A stretch of DNA of 64,000 bases, from NCBI RefSeq assembly GCF_001858325.1, contig NZ_MBPP01000045.1:94693-158692 (forward strand). Direction: 5' to 3'. The DNA is from Marinobacter sp. AC-23. GTDB lineage: Bacteria; Pseudomonadota; Gammaproteobacteria; Pseudomonadales; Oleiphilaceae. The notes under the pieces are model-generated. The model did no database searches. It was not told where the DNA came from and saw nothing but the letters and a program-made list of their open reading frames with translations. The translations under genes were made by a program, and so were the position numbers. Shown here piece after piece: positions 1 to 8,990 of the stretch (its first letter is position 1; every line of letters starts with the position of its first letter).

Positions 1-792
1 TTGCAGGGCCTGTTCTTCCATAATCAGGCCCTGCAACATGGGTTCAGAATTCTTACGCCCGACCGCCCTGGCATCGGCAGTTCAGACTATCAACACGGGC
101 GCCAATTGCTGGATTACCCGAAAGATATCGAGCAAATGGCAGACGCGCTTGGCTTGGACAGATTCAGTCATTTTGGCTGGTCCAGCGGAGGTTCACGCAC
201 TCTCGCCTGCTGCCACGCACTGGGTAACCGGGTGGACCTGGGCGTCTGCCTTTCGGGTTACACAAACTTTGCTGAATACAGAGGCCACCAAACACTGTTT
301 GAAAAAACACGTTGGCCGGGGCCACGGCTGGCCCGATATAGTCCGGGGCTCGTACGGCTCGCGGTGCGACTGGTAACGCACCTCTCCCGGCGCCATCCGC
401 GACTGTACATGCACGAAGCCCGGAACCTGGTTAACCAGTCCGATCGCGACCTGCTTAACCTGTTACTCCGTGGAGACACCTTTCGGCAGGATCAGATGGC
501 TTGCCTGGAAAGCGGCGGCAAGGCAATCGCCACTGACCTACTCACCGAGCTTAACGACTGGGGCTTCAGCCTGAAACAGATAAACACACCTGTTCTTGTT
601 TTCCAGGGGGAGGACGATACGTTCGTACCCGCAGACTATGCCCGCCACCTTGCGGAACTTCTTCCCAACGCAGAATTGACACTGATGCCGGATGCCGGTC
701 ACCTTTACCCTTTGACTGAAGGTTTCCAAAACAGGCTTTTTGAGCGCATCCATCGACAATTAACAGATAGAACACCACAAAGGAGCACCTAA
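1..792 (+). CDS. alpha/beta hydrolase, 5' end outside window
   Basis: Serine hydrolase of the alpha/beta fold, probably cytoplasmic; the substrate cannot be read from sequence. The visible part has a nucleophile elbow GWSSGGS at about residues 59-65, a strand ending in the acid region FQGEDDTFVP at about 200-209, and the catalytic His in DAGHLYPL near 232. The usual N-terminal strand and oxyanion HG motif are missing before residue 1, so the gene starts upstream and the TTG at base 1 is not a real start. It stops 5 bases before the ZIP transporter, so the two may be cotranscribed. Family is certain, function unknown. Confidence 0.8.
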   Translation: MQGLFFHNQALQHGFRILTPDRPGIGSSDYQHGRQLLDYPKDIEQMADALGLDRFSHFGWSSGGSRTLACCHALGNRVDLGVCLSGYTNFAEYRGHQTLFEKTRWPGPRLARYSPGLVRLAVRLVTHLSRRHPRLYMHEARNLVNQSDRDLLNLLLRGDTFRQDQMACLESGGKAIATDLLTELNDWGFSLKQINTPVLVFQGEDDTFVPADYARHLAELLPNAELTLMPDAGHLYPLTEGFQNRLFERIHRQLTDRTPQRST

Positions 793-797
793 CCTTT

Positions 798-1582
798 ATG
801 ACATCCGATATCAGTGTCGTTTGGCTTGGCGCGTTGGCAAGTCTGTTAGCTGGCCTTGCAACCGGCATTGGTGCCCTGGCGGTATTCTTCATTAAATCTC
901 TGTCTGACCGGCTGCAAGACAGCATGCTCGCGGGCGCAGCCGGTGTGATGCTTGCGGCATCCTTTTTTTCGCTACTGCTTCCGGGGCTGGAACACGGCGA
1001 GGCGTTACTGGGTTCAACCTGGGCTGCGGCGCTGCTGGTCATATTCGGCATTCTGTCTGGCGCCGGGGCTTTGTATTATATCCATCAGAAACTGCCCCAT
1101 GAACACTTCAATTTAGGGCCGGAAGGCCCTAATGCCTCGCATATACGCCGTATTTGGCTGTTTATTATCGCCATTACTCTGCATAACTTTCCCGAAGGCA
1201 TGGCGGTAGGTGTCGGTTTTGCCGGAGGGGATATACGCAATGGCTTTGTGCTGGCAATGGGTATTGGCATTCAGAACATCCCGGAAGGCCTCGCCGTAGC
1301 CCTTTCATTGATGGCTATTCAATACTCTCGTGTCCGAGCCTTCACTATTGCACTTCTGACCGGGCTGGCCGAGCCCATTGGCGGTGTATTCGGCGCCGCA
1401 CTGGTATGGCTGGCAGAACCGATTATGCCTGGACACTTGGTTTTGCCGCGGGTGCTATGCTGTTCATTATCAGCAATGAGATTATTCCTGAAACCCACCG
1501 AAACAGTTATAAAACCCTGGCGACCTTCTCGCTGTTGGTAGGTTTTGTTGTAATGATGTTTCTGGACGCCACTTTGGGTTGA
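798..1582 (+). CDS. ZIP-family divalent metal transporter, frameshifted near 1429
   Basis: Inner-membrane permease of the ZIP family (zinc, iron and related divalent cations), about 261 residues once repaired. The two metal-binding helices are clear: HNFPEGMAVG near residues 130-139 and QNIPEGLAVA near 158-167, with about eight hydrophobic helices in all. In the raw frame the protein derails after EPIMP and ends at 1541 in non-membrane sequence. Moving one frame after base 1429 restores WTLGFAAGAMLF and a normal last helix ending at the TGA at 1580-1582. One C missing from a CCC (Pro) codon explains this. Likely functional in the organism; the break is probably a sequencing error. Confidence 0.85.
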
Positions 1583-1612
1583 TGTCGCGTCGAATCATTT
1601 GGAGAAACCATC

Positions 1613-3286
1613 TTGCCCGATAACAAAAAAACACCAGGGCTGTACGAATTTGATTATATCGTCGTAGGTGCCGGAACAGCCGGCTGCCTGCTAGCTAATC
1701 GCCTGAGTGCCAACCCAAAAAATCGGGTGTTGCTGATTGAAGCTGGAGGACGCGACAACTACCACTGGATTCATATCCCGGTGGGCTATCTCTATTGCAT
1801 AGACAATCCGCGTACCGACTGGTGCTTCCGCACTGAACCCGCGCCGGGGCTCAACAACCGCTCGTTGATATACCCTCGCGGCAAAACCTTGGGCGGTTGC
1901 TCCAGCATCAACGGCATGCTGTACATACGAGGCCAAGCAAGGGATTACGACCAATGGGCAGAGATAACCGGCGATGACGCCTGGAGCTGGAACAACTGCC
2001 TGCCAGATTTCATGCGCCATGAGGATCATCATGGCCTGGACGCCGGCAGCGGTGCAAATCACTCTGACAAGCGCTTCCACGGCCATGGTGGCGAGTGGCG
2101 GGTGGAGCGCCAGCGCCTGAAATGGCAGGTTCTTGAAGACTTTGCAGACGCAGCGTTTGAGGCGGGTGTACCCCGCACAAAAGACTTCAACTGCGGCGAC
2201 AATGAAGGCGTGGATTATTTCGAAGTAAACCAGCGTGCCGGCTGGCGCTGGAATACCTCCAAGGCCTTTTTGCGAAGCGCCTCGAAACGGCCCAACCTCA
2301 CCGTTTGGCATTCCACCCAGGTACTGGGGCTGGAAATCAACACCGAGGCAGAGCAACCCAGGTGCACCGGTGTGCGCACAACAAGTCCCAGTGTAGGCGA
2401 AGAGACACTCGCCATGGCCAGCCGCGAGGTTATTCTCTCGGCCGGTGCGATCGGCTCACCCCAACTCTTGCAATTATCTGGCATCGGGCCGTCCAACCTG
2501 CTTCAGGAATTGAACATTCCGTTGGTCGCAGACTTGCCAGGTGTAGGCGAAAACCTTCAAGACCACCTGCAAATCCGGTCTGTGTACAAAGTAAGTAACG
2601 CCCTCACCTTGAATACTATGGCCAACTCTTTGTGGGGTAAGGCTCGCATTGGGCTGGAGTATTTGTTTAAACGTTCAGGCCCTATGAGCATGGCGCCTTC
2701 ACAGCTGTGTGCGTTTACCCGTAGCTCCGATGAATACGAATACCCCAATATCCAATACCACGTTCAGCCCTTGAGTCTGGATGCCTTCGGCCAGCCCCTA
2801 CACCCGTTCCCGGCCATTACCGCCAGCGTGTGCAACCTGAACCCCACCAGCCGGGGCACGGTGCGTATCCGTAGCAGCAACCCCCTGGAAGCCCCAGCTA
2901 TCGCACCTAACTACCTGAGCACTCCGGAGGACAGAAAGGTGGCCGCTGACTCACTACGAGTAACACGCCGCATCGCCGGACAGCCGGCCTTATCAAAGTA
3001 CCGGCCCGAGGAATACAAGCCGGGGCCAGAGTATCAGACCGATGAAGACCTGAGCCGCCTGGCTGGCGACATAGGCACCACTATTTTTCACCCTGTGGGT
3101 ACAACGCGTATGGGGCGACAGGACGACACCATGGCCGTGGTGGATTCCCACCTGCGGGTTAGAGGTGTGCAAAGTTTGCGCGTGGTGGATGCGGGGGTGA
3201 TGCCCGTCATTACCAGCGGCAATACCAACTCACCGACATTGATGATTGCAGAGAAAGCCGCTAGCTGGATTTTGGCTAACAATTAA
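1613..3286 (+). CDS. GMC-family FAD-dependent oxidoreductase (choline/alcohol dehydrogenase type)
   Basis: Flavoprotein oxidising an alcohol to an aldehyde. The 557 residues match the usual family length. The N-terminal dinucleotide fold VVGAGTAGCLLANRL sits at about residues 17-31, the first GMC signature (GKTLGGCSSINGM) near 90, the second (GAIGSPQLLQLSGIGP) near 278, and the C-terminal active-site region carries FHPVGTTRMG and GNTNSPTLMIAEKAA. A TTG start is chosen because GGAGA lies 7 bases upstream and FAD-binding sequence follows at once. The closest functional types are AlkJ-like alcohol dehydrogenases and choline dehydrogenase; sequence alone does not decide. Its stop overlaps that of the convergent next gene by 4 bases. 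Confidence 0.88.
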   Translation: MPDNKKTPGLYEFDYIVVGAGTAGCLLANRLSANPKNRVLLIEAGGRDNYHWIHIPVGYLYCIDNPRTDWCFRTEPAPGLNNRSLIYPRGKTLGGCSSINGMLYIRGQARDYDQWAEITGDDAWSWNNCLPDFMRHEDHHGLDAGSGANHSDKRFHGHGGEWRVERQRLKWQVLEDFADAAFEAGVPRTKDFNCGDNEGVDYFEVNQRAGWRWNTSKAFLRSASKRPNLTVWHSTQVLGLEINTEAEQPRCTGVRTTSPSVGEETLAMASREVILSAGAIGSPQLLQLSGIGPSNLLQELNIPLVADLPGVGENLQDHLQIRSVYKVSNALTLNTMANSLWGKARIGLEYLFKRSGPMSMAPSQLCAFTRSSDEYEYPNIQYHVQPLSLDAFGQPLHPFPAITASVCNLNPTSRGTVRIRSSNPLEAPAIAPNYLSTPEDRKVAADSLRVTRRIAGQPALSKYRPEEYKPGPEYQTDEDLSRLAGDIGTTIFHPVGTTRMGRQDDTMAVVDSHLRVRGVQSLRVVDAGVMPVITSGNTNSPTLMIAEKAASWILANN

Positions 3287-3963
3287 CCGGTCTGATCAGA
3301 TAACTTAACGATATCCTGATATTCGCGGATCTGCACAACCTGTTCTGCAGCAGACTCAGAGGCGAGACTGCAGGCCTCGTTAACCATGGCACGGGCAACC
3401 TTAGCGGCTTCTATGCCACGATACTTTTCCAACGGCCCAAAAAGAGCGCGGTTGATCAGTGGCATGGCCTTGGCGCCCATAGCCTCTCCCAGGCGGCTCT
3501 CAGGTCTGTTACCTAAAAGCAGGCTAGGATGGTATATCGACAGATAAGGGTACCCAAGCCCCTTAACGCCATTCTCCAACTCGCCTTTGACTCGATTATA
3601 GAAAATAGTCGATGAAGAAGACGAACCTATCGCAGACATCAAAATAAACGCCTGAGCACCTGCTGCACGGCCAAGCTCCGCCGCTTTCAGGCAGTAGCCA
3701 TAGTCGACTTTGCGAAACTGCTCCTGAGAGCCTGCCTTTTTGATGGTTGTGCCCAGGCAACACATGATCACATTCACCTCGAACAACCCGGCATGGTCCT
3801 CCATGCGATCAAAATCCATCTCTTGCTGGTGCAGCTTGGAGTGAACAATGTTCAAGGGTTTCCGGACAGGCACGACGACCGATTCAACTTCGTCGCGGGC
3901 AAGCAGTTCGTTCAGAGCAATCCCACCGGTCAGACCGGTTGCTCCCAATAACAACACTTTCAT
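3283..3963 (-). CDS. NAD(P)-binding TIP30/HTATIP2-like oxidoreductase
   Basis: Atypical short-chain dehydrogenase with an NAD(P)H-binding Rossmann fold. The glycine motif LLLGATGLTGG starts at residue 4, and YNRVKGELE near 130 supplies the Tyr/Lys pair typical of atypical SDRs. MSAIGSSSSS just before it is the conserved strand-Ser segment. An ATG at 3963 is preferred over the upstream TTG/ATG region because the fold begins immediately and GAGAG precedes it. The substrate is unknown; bacterial homologues are annotated only as oxidoreductases or nucleoside-diphosphate-sugar epimerases. Convergent with the GMC gene, with 4 shared bases at the stops. Confidence 0.8.
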   Translation of the reverse strand: MKVLLLGATGLTGGIALNELLARDEVESVVVPVRKPLNIVHSKLHQQEMDFDRMEDHAGLFEVNVIMCCLGTTIKKAGSQEQFRKVDYGYCLKAAELGRAAGAQAFILMSAIGSSSSSTIFYNRVKGELENGVKGLGYPYLSIYHPSLLLGNRPESRLGEAMGAKAMPLINRALFGPLEKYRGIEAAKVARAMVNEACSLASESAAEQVVQIREYQDIVKLSDQTG

Positions 3964-4078
3964 AAGGCTCTCTTCCGTCAGCACAAGCGTTCATCGTACC
4001 AAAGAACCACTCAGCTCTGTGAACCTGCCAATTAAATGAACTAACCAGGCGGGACCAATCGTTTTGAGCAGGAAGGCC

Positions 4079-4774
4079 CTACAGCCCCTTCAGGTATTGC
4101 AGCCCCGAAAGCTGATCCATCTGGCCACGAATCCAAAATACCCGGTCCCGGACATAAGGCGATGGCGAAGCAATACTCAACACATTCGGATTAGGCAGAA
4201 CTGCCGCGAGCCGGGCTGACTGGTTGGCCGACAGCTGGCTCGCAGAGATGCCAAAATAAACCCTGCTCGCCGCTTCCACGCCGTAAATGCCAGGGCCAAA
4301 TTCGGCGATATTCAAATACACCTCAAGAATTCGCCGCTTGGGCCAAAGCCCGTCAACGGCAAGCGCAAGCCCGGCTTCCAGGGTTTTACGGACAAAGCTG
4401 CGACCGTTCCAGAGAAACAGATTTTTTGCGGTTTGTTGAGTAATCGTGCTGGCCCCCCTGAGGCCTTCCCCCGCATGATACTCGGCCAGCGCTTTACGAA
4501 TCGCGGCAAAATCAACGCCCCAATGATCCGGAAACCGTTGATCCTCGCTGGCTACAACCGCCAGCGGCATCCAGGGCGAAACATCGGAAAGACTGACCCA
4601 TTGCTGTTTCAGGTCTTTATGCGGGTTTGTGAGGCTGTAGCTGAGCATAAACGCCGAGGTGGGCGGGTTTACATATCGGAACAGGAGCAACACGGACAAG
4701 AACAACACCACCAGAGTGACGAACACCCAAGCAATCCCACGAAACAGTCGTTTTGCTATAGATTTACGAGCCAT
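4079..4774 (-). CDS. mtgA: monofunctional biosynthetic peptidoglycan transglycosylase
   Basis: Polymerises lipid II into glycan strands at the inner membrane. An N-terminal membrane anchor (residues about 12-32) is followed by a GT51 domain: [12 protein letters not shown] around the catalytic Glu near 77, [13 protein letters not shown] near 107-119, [13 protein letters not shown] and [16 protein letters not shown] near 150-165. The 231-residue length fits MtgA, and there is no transpeptidase domain. It begins 7 bases after the stop of the lipid kinase gene, so the two are probably one transcript. Confidence 0.93.
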   Translation of the reverse strand: MARKSIAKRLFRGIAWVFVTLVVLFLSVLLLFRYVNPPTSAFMLSYSLTNPHKDLKQQWVSLSDVSPWMPLAVVASEDQRFPDHWGVDFAAIRKALAEYHAGEGLRGASTITQQTAKNLFLWNGRSFVRKTLEAGLALAVDGLWPKRRILEVYLNIAEFGPGIYGVEAASRVYFGISASQLSANQSARLAAVLPNPNVLSIASPSPYVRDRVFWIRGQMDQLSGLQYLKGL

Positions 4775-4781
4775 AAACGCG

Positions 4782-5684
4782 CTACCTGAGCCCCGGCCGA
4801 CCGCTATCGGCTTCTCCCGTGCTCACCACCGAAGAGCCGATTACTCTAAGGCAGTGCTTGCGACATACCGCATGAAGCGGTGTTTTGCCCGCCACATCAC
4901 CATCCACGGTAATGGTTTTTACACTGGAAGTCAGAATATCGCAGCGCCTGCCTTTCAGGTGCACAATCGTACTGGTGCGCTTCGGCGTTTTGCCACTAAA
5001 CTGAACCAAAAAGAAGGTGAACAGTAGCTGCAAAAATGGCCGTGGTTTCACGGCAATAACATCCAGCAGTCCATCATCGGCGGTCGCTTGCGGAATTTCA
5101 TTACCACCCCCGAAAAACGCGCCGCTAGAGACAGCAATCGATAGCCAATGCCCGCGCACAAAAGCCTGATCACACTGTATCTTAGCGTGAAACCCCCGCT
5201 TAGCATTCACCCGACGCAACAACTCGACGCCATAACTAAAACGACCAAGCAGTTTTTTGGCAGAGCCTTGTGATTCTCTGGCTGGAAGGGTTCCCAAACC
5301 AATGTGCGCAACATTGAGAAAAATTCCGCCCCCAAACTCGGCCACATCGACCAGCTGCGTTACCCCTTGCCGAACCAGTTCGCACACCGCTGCTGGCTCA
5401 TCTGGCAAGGCCAAATTACGGGCGAAATCGTTTGCGGTACCCGAAGGCAGAACTGCCAGCGTAGCGTTGCATTCAAGGCATAAACTCGCCCCCGCGTTAA
5501 CCGACCCATCACCGCCGGCAACCATAACAATGTCATCTGACTTTACTTGCGTTTTCCAGCTTTGCTCCTGGAGGTCACAACACTCCGGGCTTGTGATGCC
5601 AACATTTGCCAGCTCTTCAAGCCAGAACTCCCGGCCTCTCTGGCCATCGCCCGCCTTTGGATTTGCAACCAGCCAATAGGTCAT
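4782..5684 (-). CDS. diacylglycerol kinase-family lipid kinase (YegS/DgkB type)
   Basis: ATP-dependent kinase of a membrane lipid or sphingoid base. The catalytic DAGK domain is N-terminal: [10 protein letters not shown] at residues 8-17, GGDGSVN (nucleotide-binding loop) near 57-63 and [13 protein letters not shown] near 80-92. The C-terminal beta-sandwich region contains [10 protein letters not shown] near 264. The 300-residue length is normal. Upstream of and nearly touching mtgA, which suggests an envelope role. The lipid substrate is not determined. Confidence 0.88.
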   Translation of the reverse strand: MTYWLVANPKAGDGQRGREFWLEELANVGITSPECCDLQEQSWKTQVKSDDIVMVAGGDGSVNAGASLCLECNATLAVLPSGTANDFARNLALPDEPAAVCELVRQGVTQLVDVAEFGGGIFLNVAHIGLGTLPARESQGSAKKLLGRFSYGVELLRRVNAKRGFHAKIQCDQAFVRGHWLSIAVSSGAFFGGGNEIPQATADDGLLDVIAVKPRPFLQLLFTFFLVQFSGKTPKRTSTIVHLKGRRCDILTSSVKTITVDGDVAGKTPLHAVCRKHCLRVIGSSVVSTGEADSGRPGLR

Positions 5685-5916
5685 ACCATTTCTATCTCTG
5701 CAGCAGCTTAAGACATTTTCTGGGTAATAATCGTTTCAAGATACCCCAAACGCATCCGTGCTGACGTTACGATAAGGACACCAGAGTGCTTTCCAACTGC
5801 CGATTTTTCAGACTATAGTCCAGAACTCAAAGCAAATATAACCAACCGGAATCTGGCTATGATTATTGCTCTGATCACGCCTGTGCGCATCAAATCGGCG
5901 TACACGATTGGGCTCT

Positions 5917-6804
5917 TTAAGCGGGGCGTCTTTGTGAAACCACCAGGGCAACGCCGGTAATGGACACAACCCCACCCATGATTGCCAATACGCCCAACCG
6001 CTCATCAAACAGCCAAAAGGCTTCCAGAGCGGTTACCGGGGGCACAAGATAAAACAAGCTGGCGACTTGCGAGGCGGCACCACGGCGAATGAGCCACATC
6101 AGCAGCAAAATGGCGCCAATAGAAACGCCCAGCACTAGCCAGGCCATGGAAAGCTGCAACTGCACAGACCACACTACTTCGCGGGTTTCCAGCATTAGTG
6201 CGGCAACAGCAAAAAATACTGCGGCAGCGCCGTACTGGATGATAGTGCCCGCCACAAGATCTGCCCCCGTGCCATGGCGCTTCTGATACACCGTACCCAC
6301 AGAGATGCCTGCTAAGGCAAGTAATGCCCAGACCAGTGTCCAGAGAGGAAATCCTGCGCCGGGGGTGCCGCTACCAAACTTCTCCAACAGAACCAGCGTT
6401 ACACCCAGCAGGCCAAGGCCCAGTCCTAGCCATTGTCGCCATGAAACGGTTTCTTTCAGAACAAGAACGGCGACGCCCGTGGTTACCAATGGCTGCAAGC
6501 CAACCACCAGCGACACGATTCCCGAAGGCATCCCTCCCTGAATTGCGTAATAAACACCGCCAAGATAGCAGCCATGAACCAGCAAACCGGTTACAGCAAG
6601 GTGCCCGGCCGCCCGCCAGCCAGGCCAGCGGGTTTTGAGCATCCAGGCCAGGCCTACAAGCAGGCCCAGAGTTAGCAGCATACGAATCAGCAGAAGGGTA
6701 AACGGCTCAGCATAGGGCAAGCCGTATTTGGCACCAATAAAACCAGTGCTCCACAGCCATACGAACAGGGCAGGGACAAAAAATGAATAGAAAAAAGAGC
6801 GCAT
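5917..6804 (-). CDS. DMT-superfamily EamA permease
   Basis: Inner-membrane drug/metabolite transporter of 295 residues with about ten hydrophobic helices in two EamA repeats. The first repeat starts at WLWSTGFIGAKYGL (residues 17-30). The second begins at about residue 155 and ends with the family-typical pattern RLGVLAIMGGVVSITGVALV. Substrate unknown. It stands alone; the 230 bases downstream up to the lipid kinase start show no gene. Confidence 0.87.
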   Translation of the reverse strand: MRSFFYSFFVPALFVWLWSTGFIGAKYGLPYAEPFTLLLIRMLLTLGLLVGLAWMLKTRWPGWRAAGHLAVTGLLVHGCYLGGVYYAIQGGMPSGIVSLVVGLQPLVTTGVAVLVLKETVSWRQWLGLGLGLLGVTLVLLEKFGSGTPGAGFPLWTLVWALLALAGISVGTVYQKRHGTGADLVAGTIIQYGAAAVFFAVAALMLETREVVWSVQLQLSMAWLVLGVSIGAILLLMWLIRRGAASQVASLFYLVPPVTALEAFWLFDERLGVLAIMGGVVSITGVALVVSQRRPA

Positions 6805-6930
6805 AACGGGCTGCCGGGGTCAGTTATCTGAAACGTCGATCAGTTTAGAGACTAATGCGTAAGCAGAACAGATACAGACGCCCGGCAGGGCAACCGGTAC
6901 AGATGGCGCGCCAAGCCGACCGCATCACTG

Positions 6931-7167
6931 TTACGTTGTAAGAATAGACTGCAGCTTCTGGCTGAGCTCCACAGCTTCGCTACCCAAAGGCGTGAGGTAG
7001 CCTCCGTCATCTTGCGTAATCAGCCCCTTGGTAAAGAGCCGCTCTGCTGCCTGAACGGTTTCTGGCGCCGCGTCGTTCCGGTGCACCTTAATGCCGGCCT
7101 GACCTGAGGAAGACTCAAATTGGGATAGCAGATTAAGCTCGTCAATATGTTCTGAAGAAAGTGGCAT
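6931..7167 (-). CDS. TIGR02647-like small protein
   Basis: A 78-residue soluble protein resembling the TIGR02647 family of short conserved proteins of gammaproteobacteria, whose function is unknown. The N-terminus is LSSEHIDELNLLSQF, followed by an alpha/beta region with GLITQDDGGYLTPLG, reminiscent of a winged-helix wing, and a C-terminal helix. A good GGAAAC ribosome site precedes the ATG. It follows the coiled-coil exported protein by 26 bases on the same strand, so the two may be cotranscribed. The family assignment is from memory of the pattern. Confidence 0.68.
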   Translation of the reverse strand: MPLSSEHIDELNLLSQFESSSGQAGIKVHRNDAAPETVQAAERLFTKGLITQDDGGYLTPLGSEAVELSQKLQSILTT

Positions 7168-7193
7168 GATGTTTCCTTGTCTGGTTTTAGTGG

Positions 7194-7670
7194 TCAGATA
7201 CTTTTATTTCTTTTGTCCTGATCAAGGGTTAAATCCCGCTCAGTCTCATTCCACTGCTCGGAAAGTGCTTCATAGGCATCCGAGAAACCCTTTTTGGCTC
7301 GCTCCCATGCCGATGCTGAACTAGCTTTGAGCTCGTTGTACCAAGCCTGCACTCGCTCACGTTGCTCGCGCAGAGACGCAAGGCTCTCTTGTGAGCGTTC
7401 CCGGGCAGAGTTGCTCATCTCGTCCCAATTATCCGCGAGCTCTTTCTCTAGCTCTGCAATTCGTTTATCCAGAGCTGAGAGCACCCGGTTAATGGAATCC
7501 TCCGCCTTATCCTTCTGGTCGGCACCGTATTCTTGCAGTGCCTCCCCAAGCTCATGGCTCTGTTGCTTGAGTTTGTTGACTGATGAGTCTTCAGGTTCTG
7601 CGTGCAGGGGCGAAGCAAGCGCCCAGGACGCTGTTAAAGCCAGTGCGCAGACAATATGTTTGATAGCCAT
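7194..7670 (-). CDS. exported coiled-coil protein, probable stress-related
   Basis: A 158-residue protein with a cleavable-looking signal peptide (residues 1-24, ending SPLHA/EP). It then consists almost wholly of charged amphipathic helix with heptad-like spacing, for example DKRIAELEKELADNWDEM near residues 70-87, resembling apolipoprotein-like or Sll1863-type stress proteins. It has no enzymatic motif. Likely periplasmic. Function not established. Confidence 0.7.
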   Translation of the reverse strand: MAIKHIVCALALTASWALASPLHAEPEDSSVNKLKQQSHELGEALQEYGADQKDKAEDSINRVLSALDKRIAELEKELADNWDEMSNSARERSQESLASLREQRERVQAWYNELKASSASAWERAKKGFSDAYEALSEQWNETERDLTLDQDKRNKSI

Positions 7671-7918
7671 AGATTACTCCGATGCCTCATTCATCAAGAA
7701 TAGCAGCCGTGCAATGATAACAATATACCGACCAACAGCTTATCTTATAAAAGCGTAACTAACTGCTAATAAATCCTATTTATACCTTTAAGAACATGAC
7801 TTTAAAAATGCGTAAAAACTTAAAATCTGGCCAAAAAGGGCTCTAGCTCTGCTTATTATTTGTGCATTCCTGCTACCTGTGCCACTTTTAAAGCGAAGCC
7901 AAACAAGGAGGATTTGCC

Positions 7919-8095
7919 ATGCTTTATTGGGCTGTAGTTTGTCTTGTTATTGCAATTATCGCTGGTGTTCTGGGCTTTGGGGGTATTGCGGGTACCGCCG
8001 CAGGCATTGCCAAAGTACTGTTCTTTATTTTTCTCATTCTGTTGGTCATTTCTCTCGTCGCTAACGCAGTACGCGGGCGTGGACCAAAAATCTAA
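7919..8095 (+). CDS. DUF1328-family small membrane protein
   Basis: A 58-residue hydrophobic protein. Residues 3-20 and 34-50 form two membrane segments, with the family-typical [17 protein letters not shown] between and within them and a short basic tail. A strong AAGGAGGA ribosome site lies 6 bases before the ATG, which fixes the start. DUF1328/YtjA-type proteins are widespread and uncharacterised; they are often reported near stress genes. The AT-rich 7671-7918 region upstream probably contains its promoter. Confidence 0.82.
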   Translation: MLYWAVVCLVIAIIAGVLGFGGIAGTAAGIAKVLFFIFLILLVISLVANAVRGRGPKI

Positions 8096-8240
8096 CGCTC
8101 TTTGTGAGCCGGGTAACATTACTCCGACAAGTCTTAATGTTTTTTCGGCCTAGCGAAGTCGTATAATCATACTCACGTTCGTTTTAGCAGGGCCGGCAGC
8201 CAAGAGTTGTTCTGCCGGTCACGTTTTCCGTGAGTAGCCT

Positions 8241-8939
8241 ATGCCCCACCCCAGATACATCGTCCTGCCCTTAATTGCCGCCTTGGTCTGGCTCACTTCT
8301 CCGGCTGCTGCAGACAGCATAAAACGGGTTGTGCACCCGGATGGCCGCGTTGAGTTTACCAATGTAAAAAGCAATAGCCCCGGGCGAGCCTCCAGCAAAA
8401 ACGAGACGGTGTTTCGGTACAAGGACCATAATGGCATTGTCGCATACAGCGGAACCCAGCCTTCGGTGGAAGATTTCGACGTCATCAGCTTTTACTGTTA
8501 CGCCTGCGACCCGGACTCTCGTGTTAATTGGCGCACGACTCCTCTGTTCGCCGGCCGCTACAATACAGAAATCAAAACAGCTGCCCAGGAGTATGGCGTA
8601 GATCCGGCACTGGTACGCGCAGTGATTCATGCAGAATCTGCATTCAATGAAAAGGCTCTTTCCCCAGTGGGCGCACAAGGGCTTATGCAGCTGATGCCGG
8701 GAACGGCTCTGGAGGTTGGCGTACAGAATGCGATGGTGGCAGCAGACAACATCCGTGGCGGAGTTACCTATCTTGCCAAAATGCTGGAACGCTTCAAGGG
8801 TGATACCCGGCTGGCAACCGCCGCCTACAACGCTGGGCCGGGCACCGTAAGCCGTTACGGCGGGGTTCCACCGTATGCTGAAACCAAGGCTTACGTTGAG
8901 CGTGTTGGCATATTGCGCGAGCGCTATGCCACTAACTGA
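8241..8939 (+). CDS. lytic transglycosylase (DUF4124 + SLT)
   Basis: Periplasmic murein lytic transglycosylase of 232 residues. A signal peptide covers residues 1-24. A short DUF4124-type segment (KRVVHPDGRVEFTNV) lies near 28-42. The C-terminal SLT domain has AVIHAESAFN with the catalytic Glu132, GAQGLMQLMPGTA near 144-156 and AAYNAGPGTVSRYGG near 194-208. It cleaves the MurNAc-GlcNAc bond, forming 1,6-anhydro ends. It is followed by a hairpin that separates it from convergent putA. Confidence 0.9.
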   Translation: MPHPRYIVLPLIAALVWLTSPAAADSIKRVVHPDGRVEFTNVKSNSPGRASSKNETVFRYKDHNGIVAYSGTQPSVEDFDVISFYCYACDPDSRVNWRTTPLFAGRYNTEIKTAAQEYGVDPALVRAVIHAESAFNEKALSPVGAQGLMQLMPGTALEVGVQNAMVAADNIRGGVTYLAKMLERFKGDTRLATAAYNAGPGTVSRYGGVPPYAETKAYVERVGILRERYATN

Positions 8940-8947
8940 TCAAAACA

Positions 8948-8977
8948 CCAGAGACCCCATCCCTGGGGAGTCTCTGG
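8948..8977. terminator. hairpin between convergent lytic transglycosylase and putA
   Basis: CCAGAGAC pairs perfectly with GTCTCTGG, and the inner CCCC pairs with GGGG, leaving one A bulged and a four-base loop. It lies 9 bases after the transglycosylase stop and 14 bases beyond the reconstructed putA stop. There is no long T run on either side, so it may act as a bidirectional terminator or simply as a 3' stabiliser. Confidence 0.6.
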
Positions 8978-8990
8978 TCGCGGCAACGGC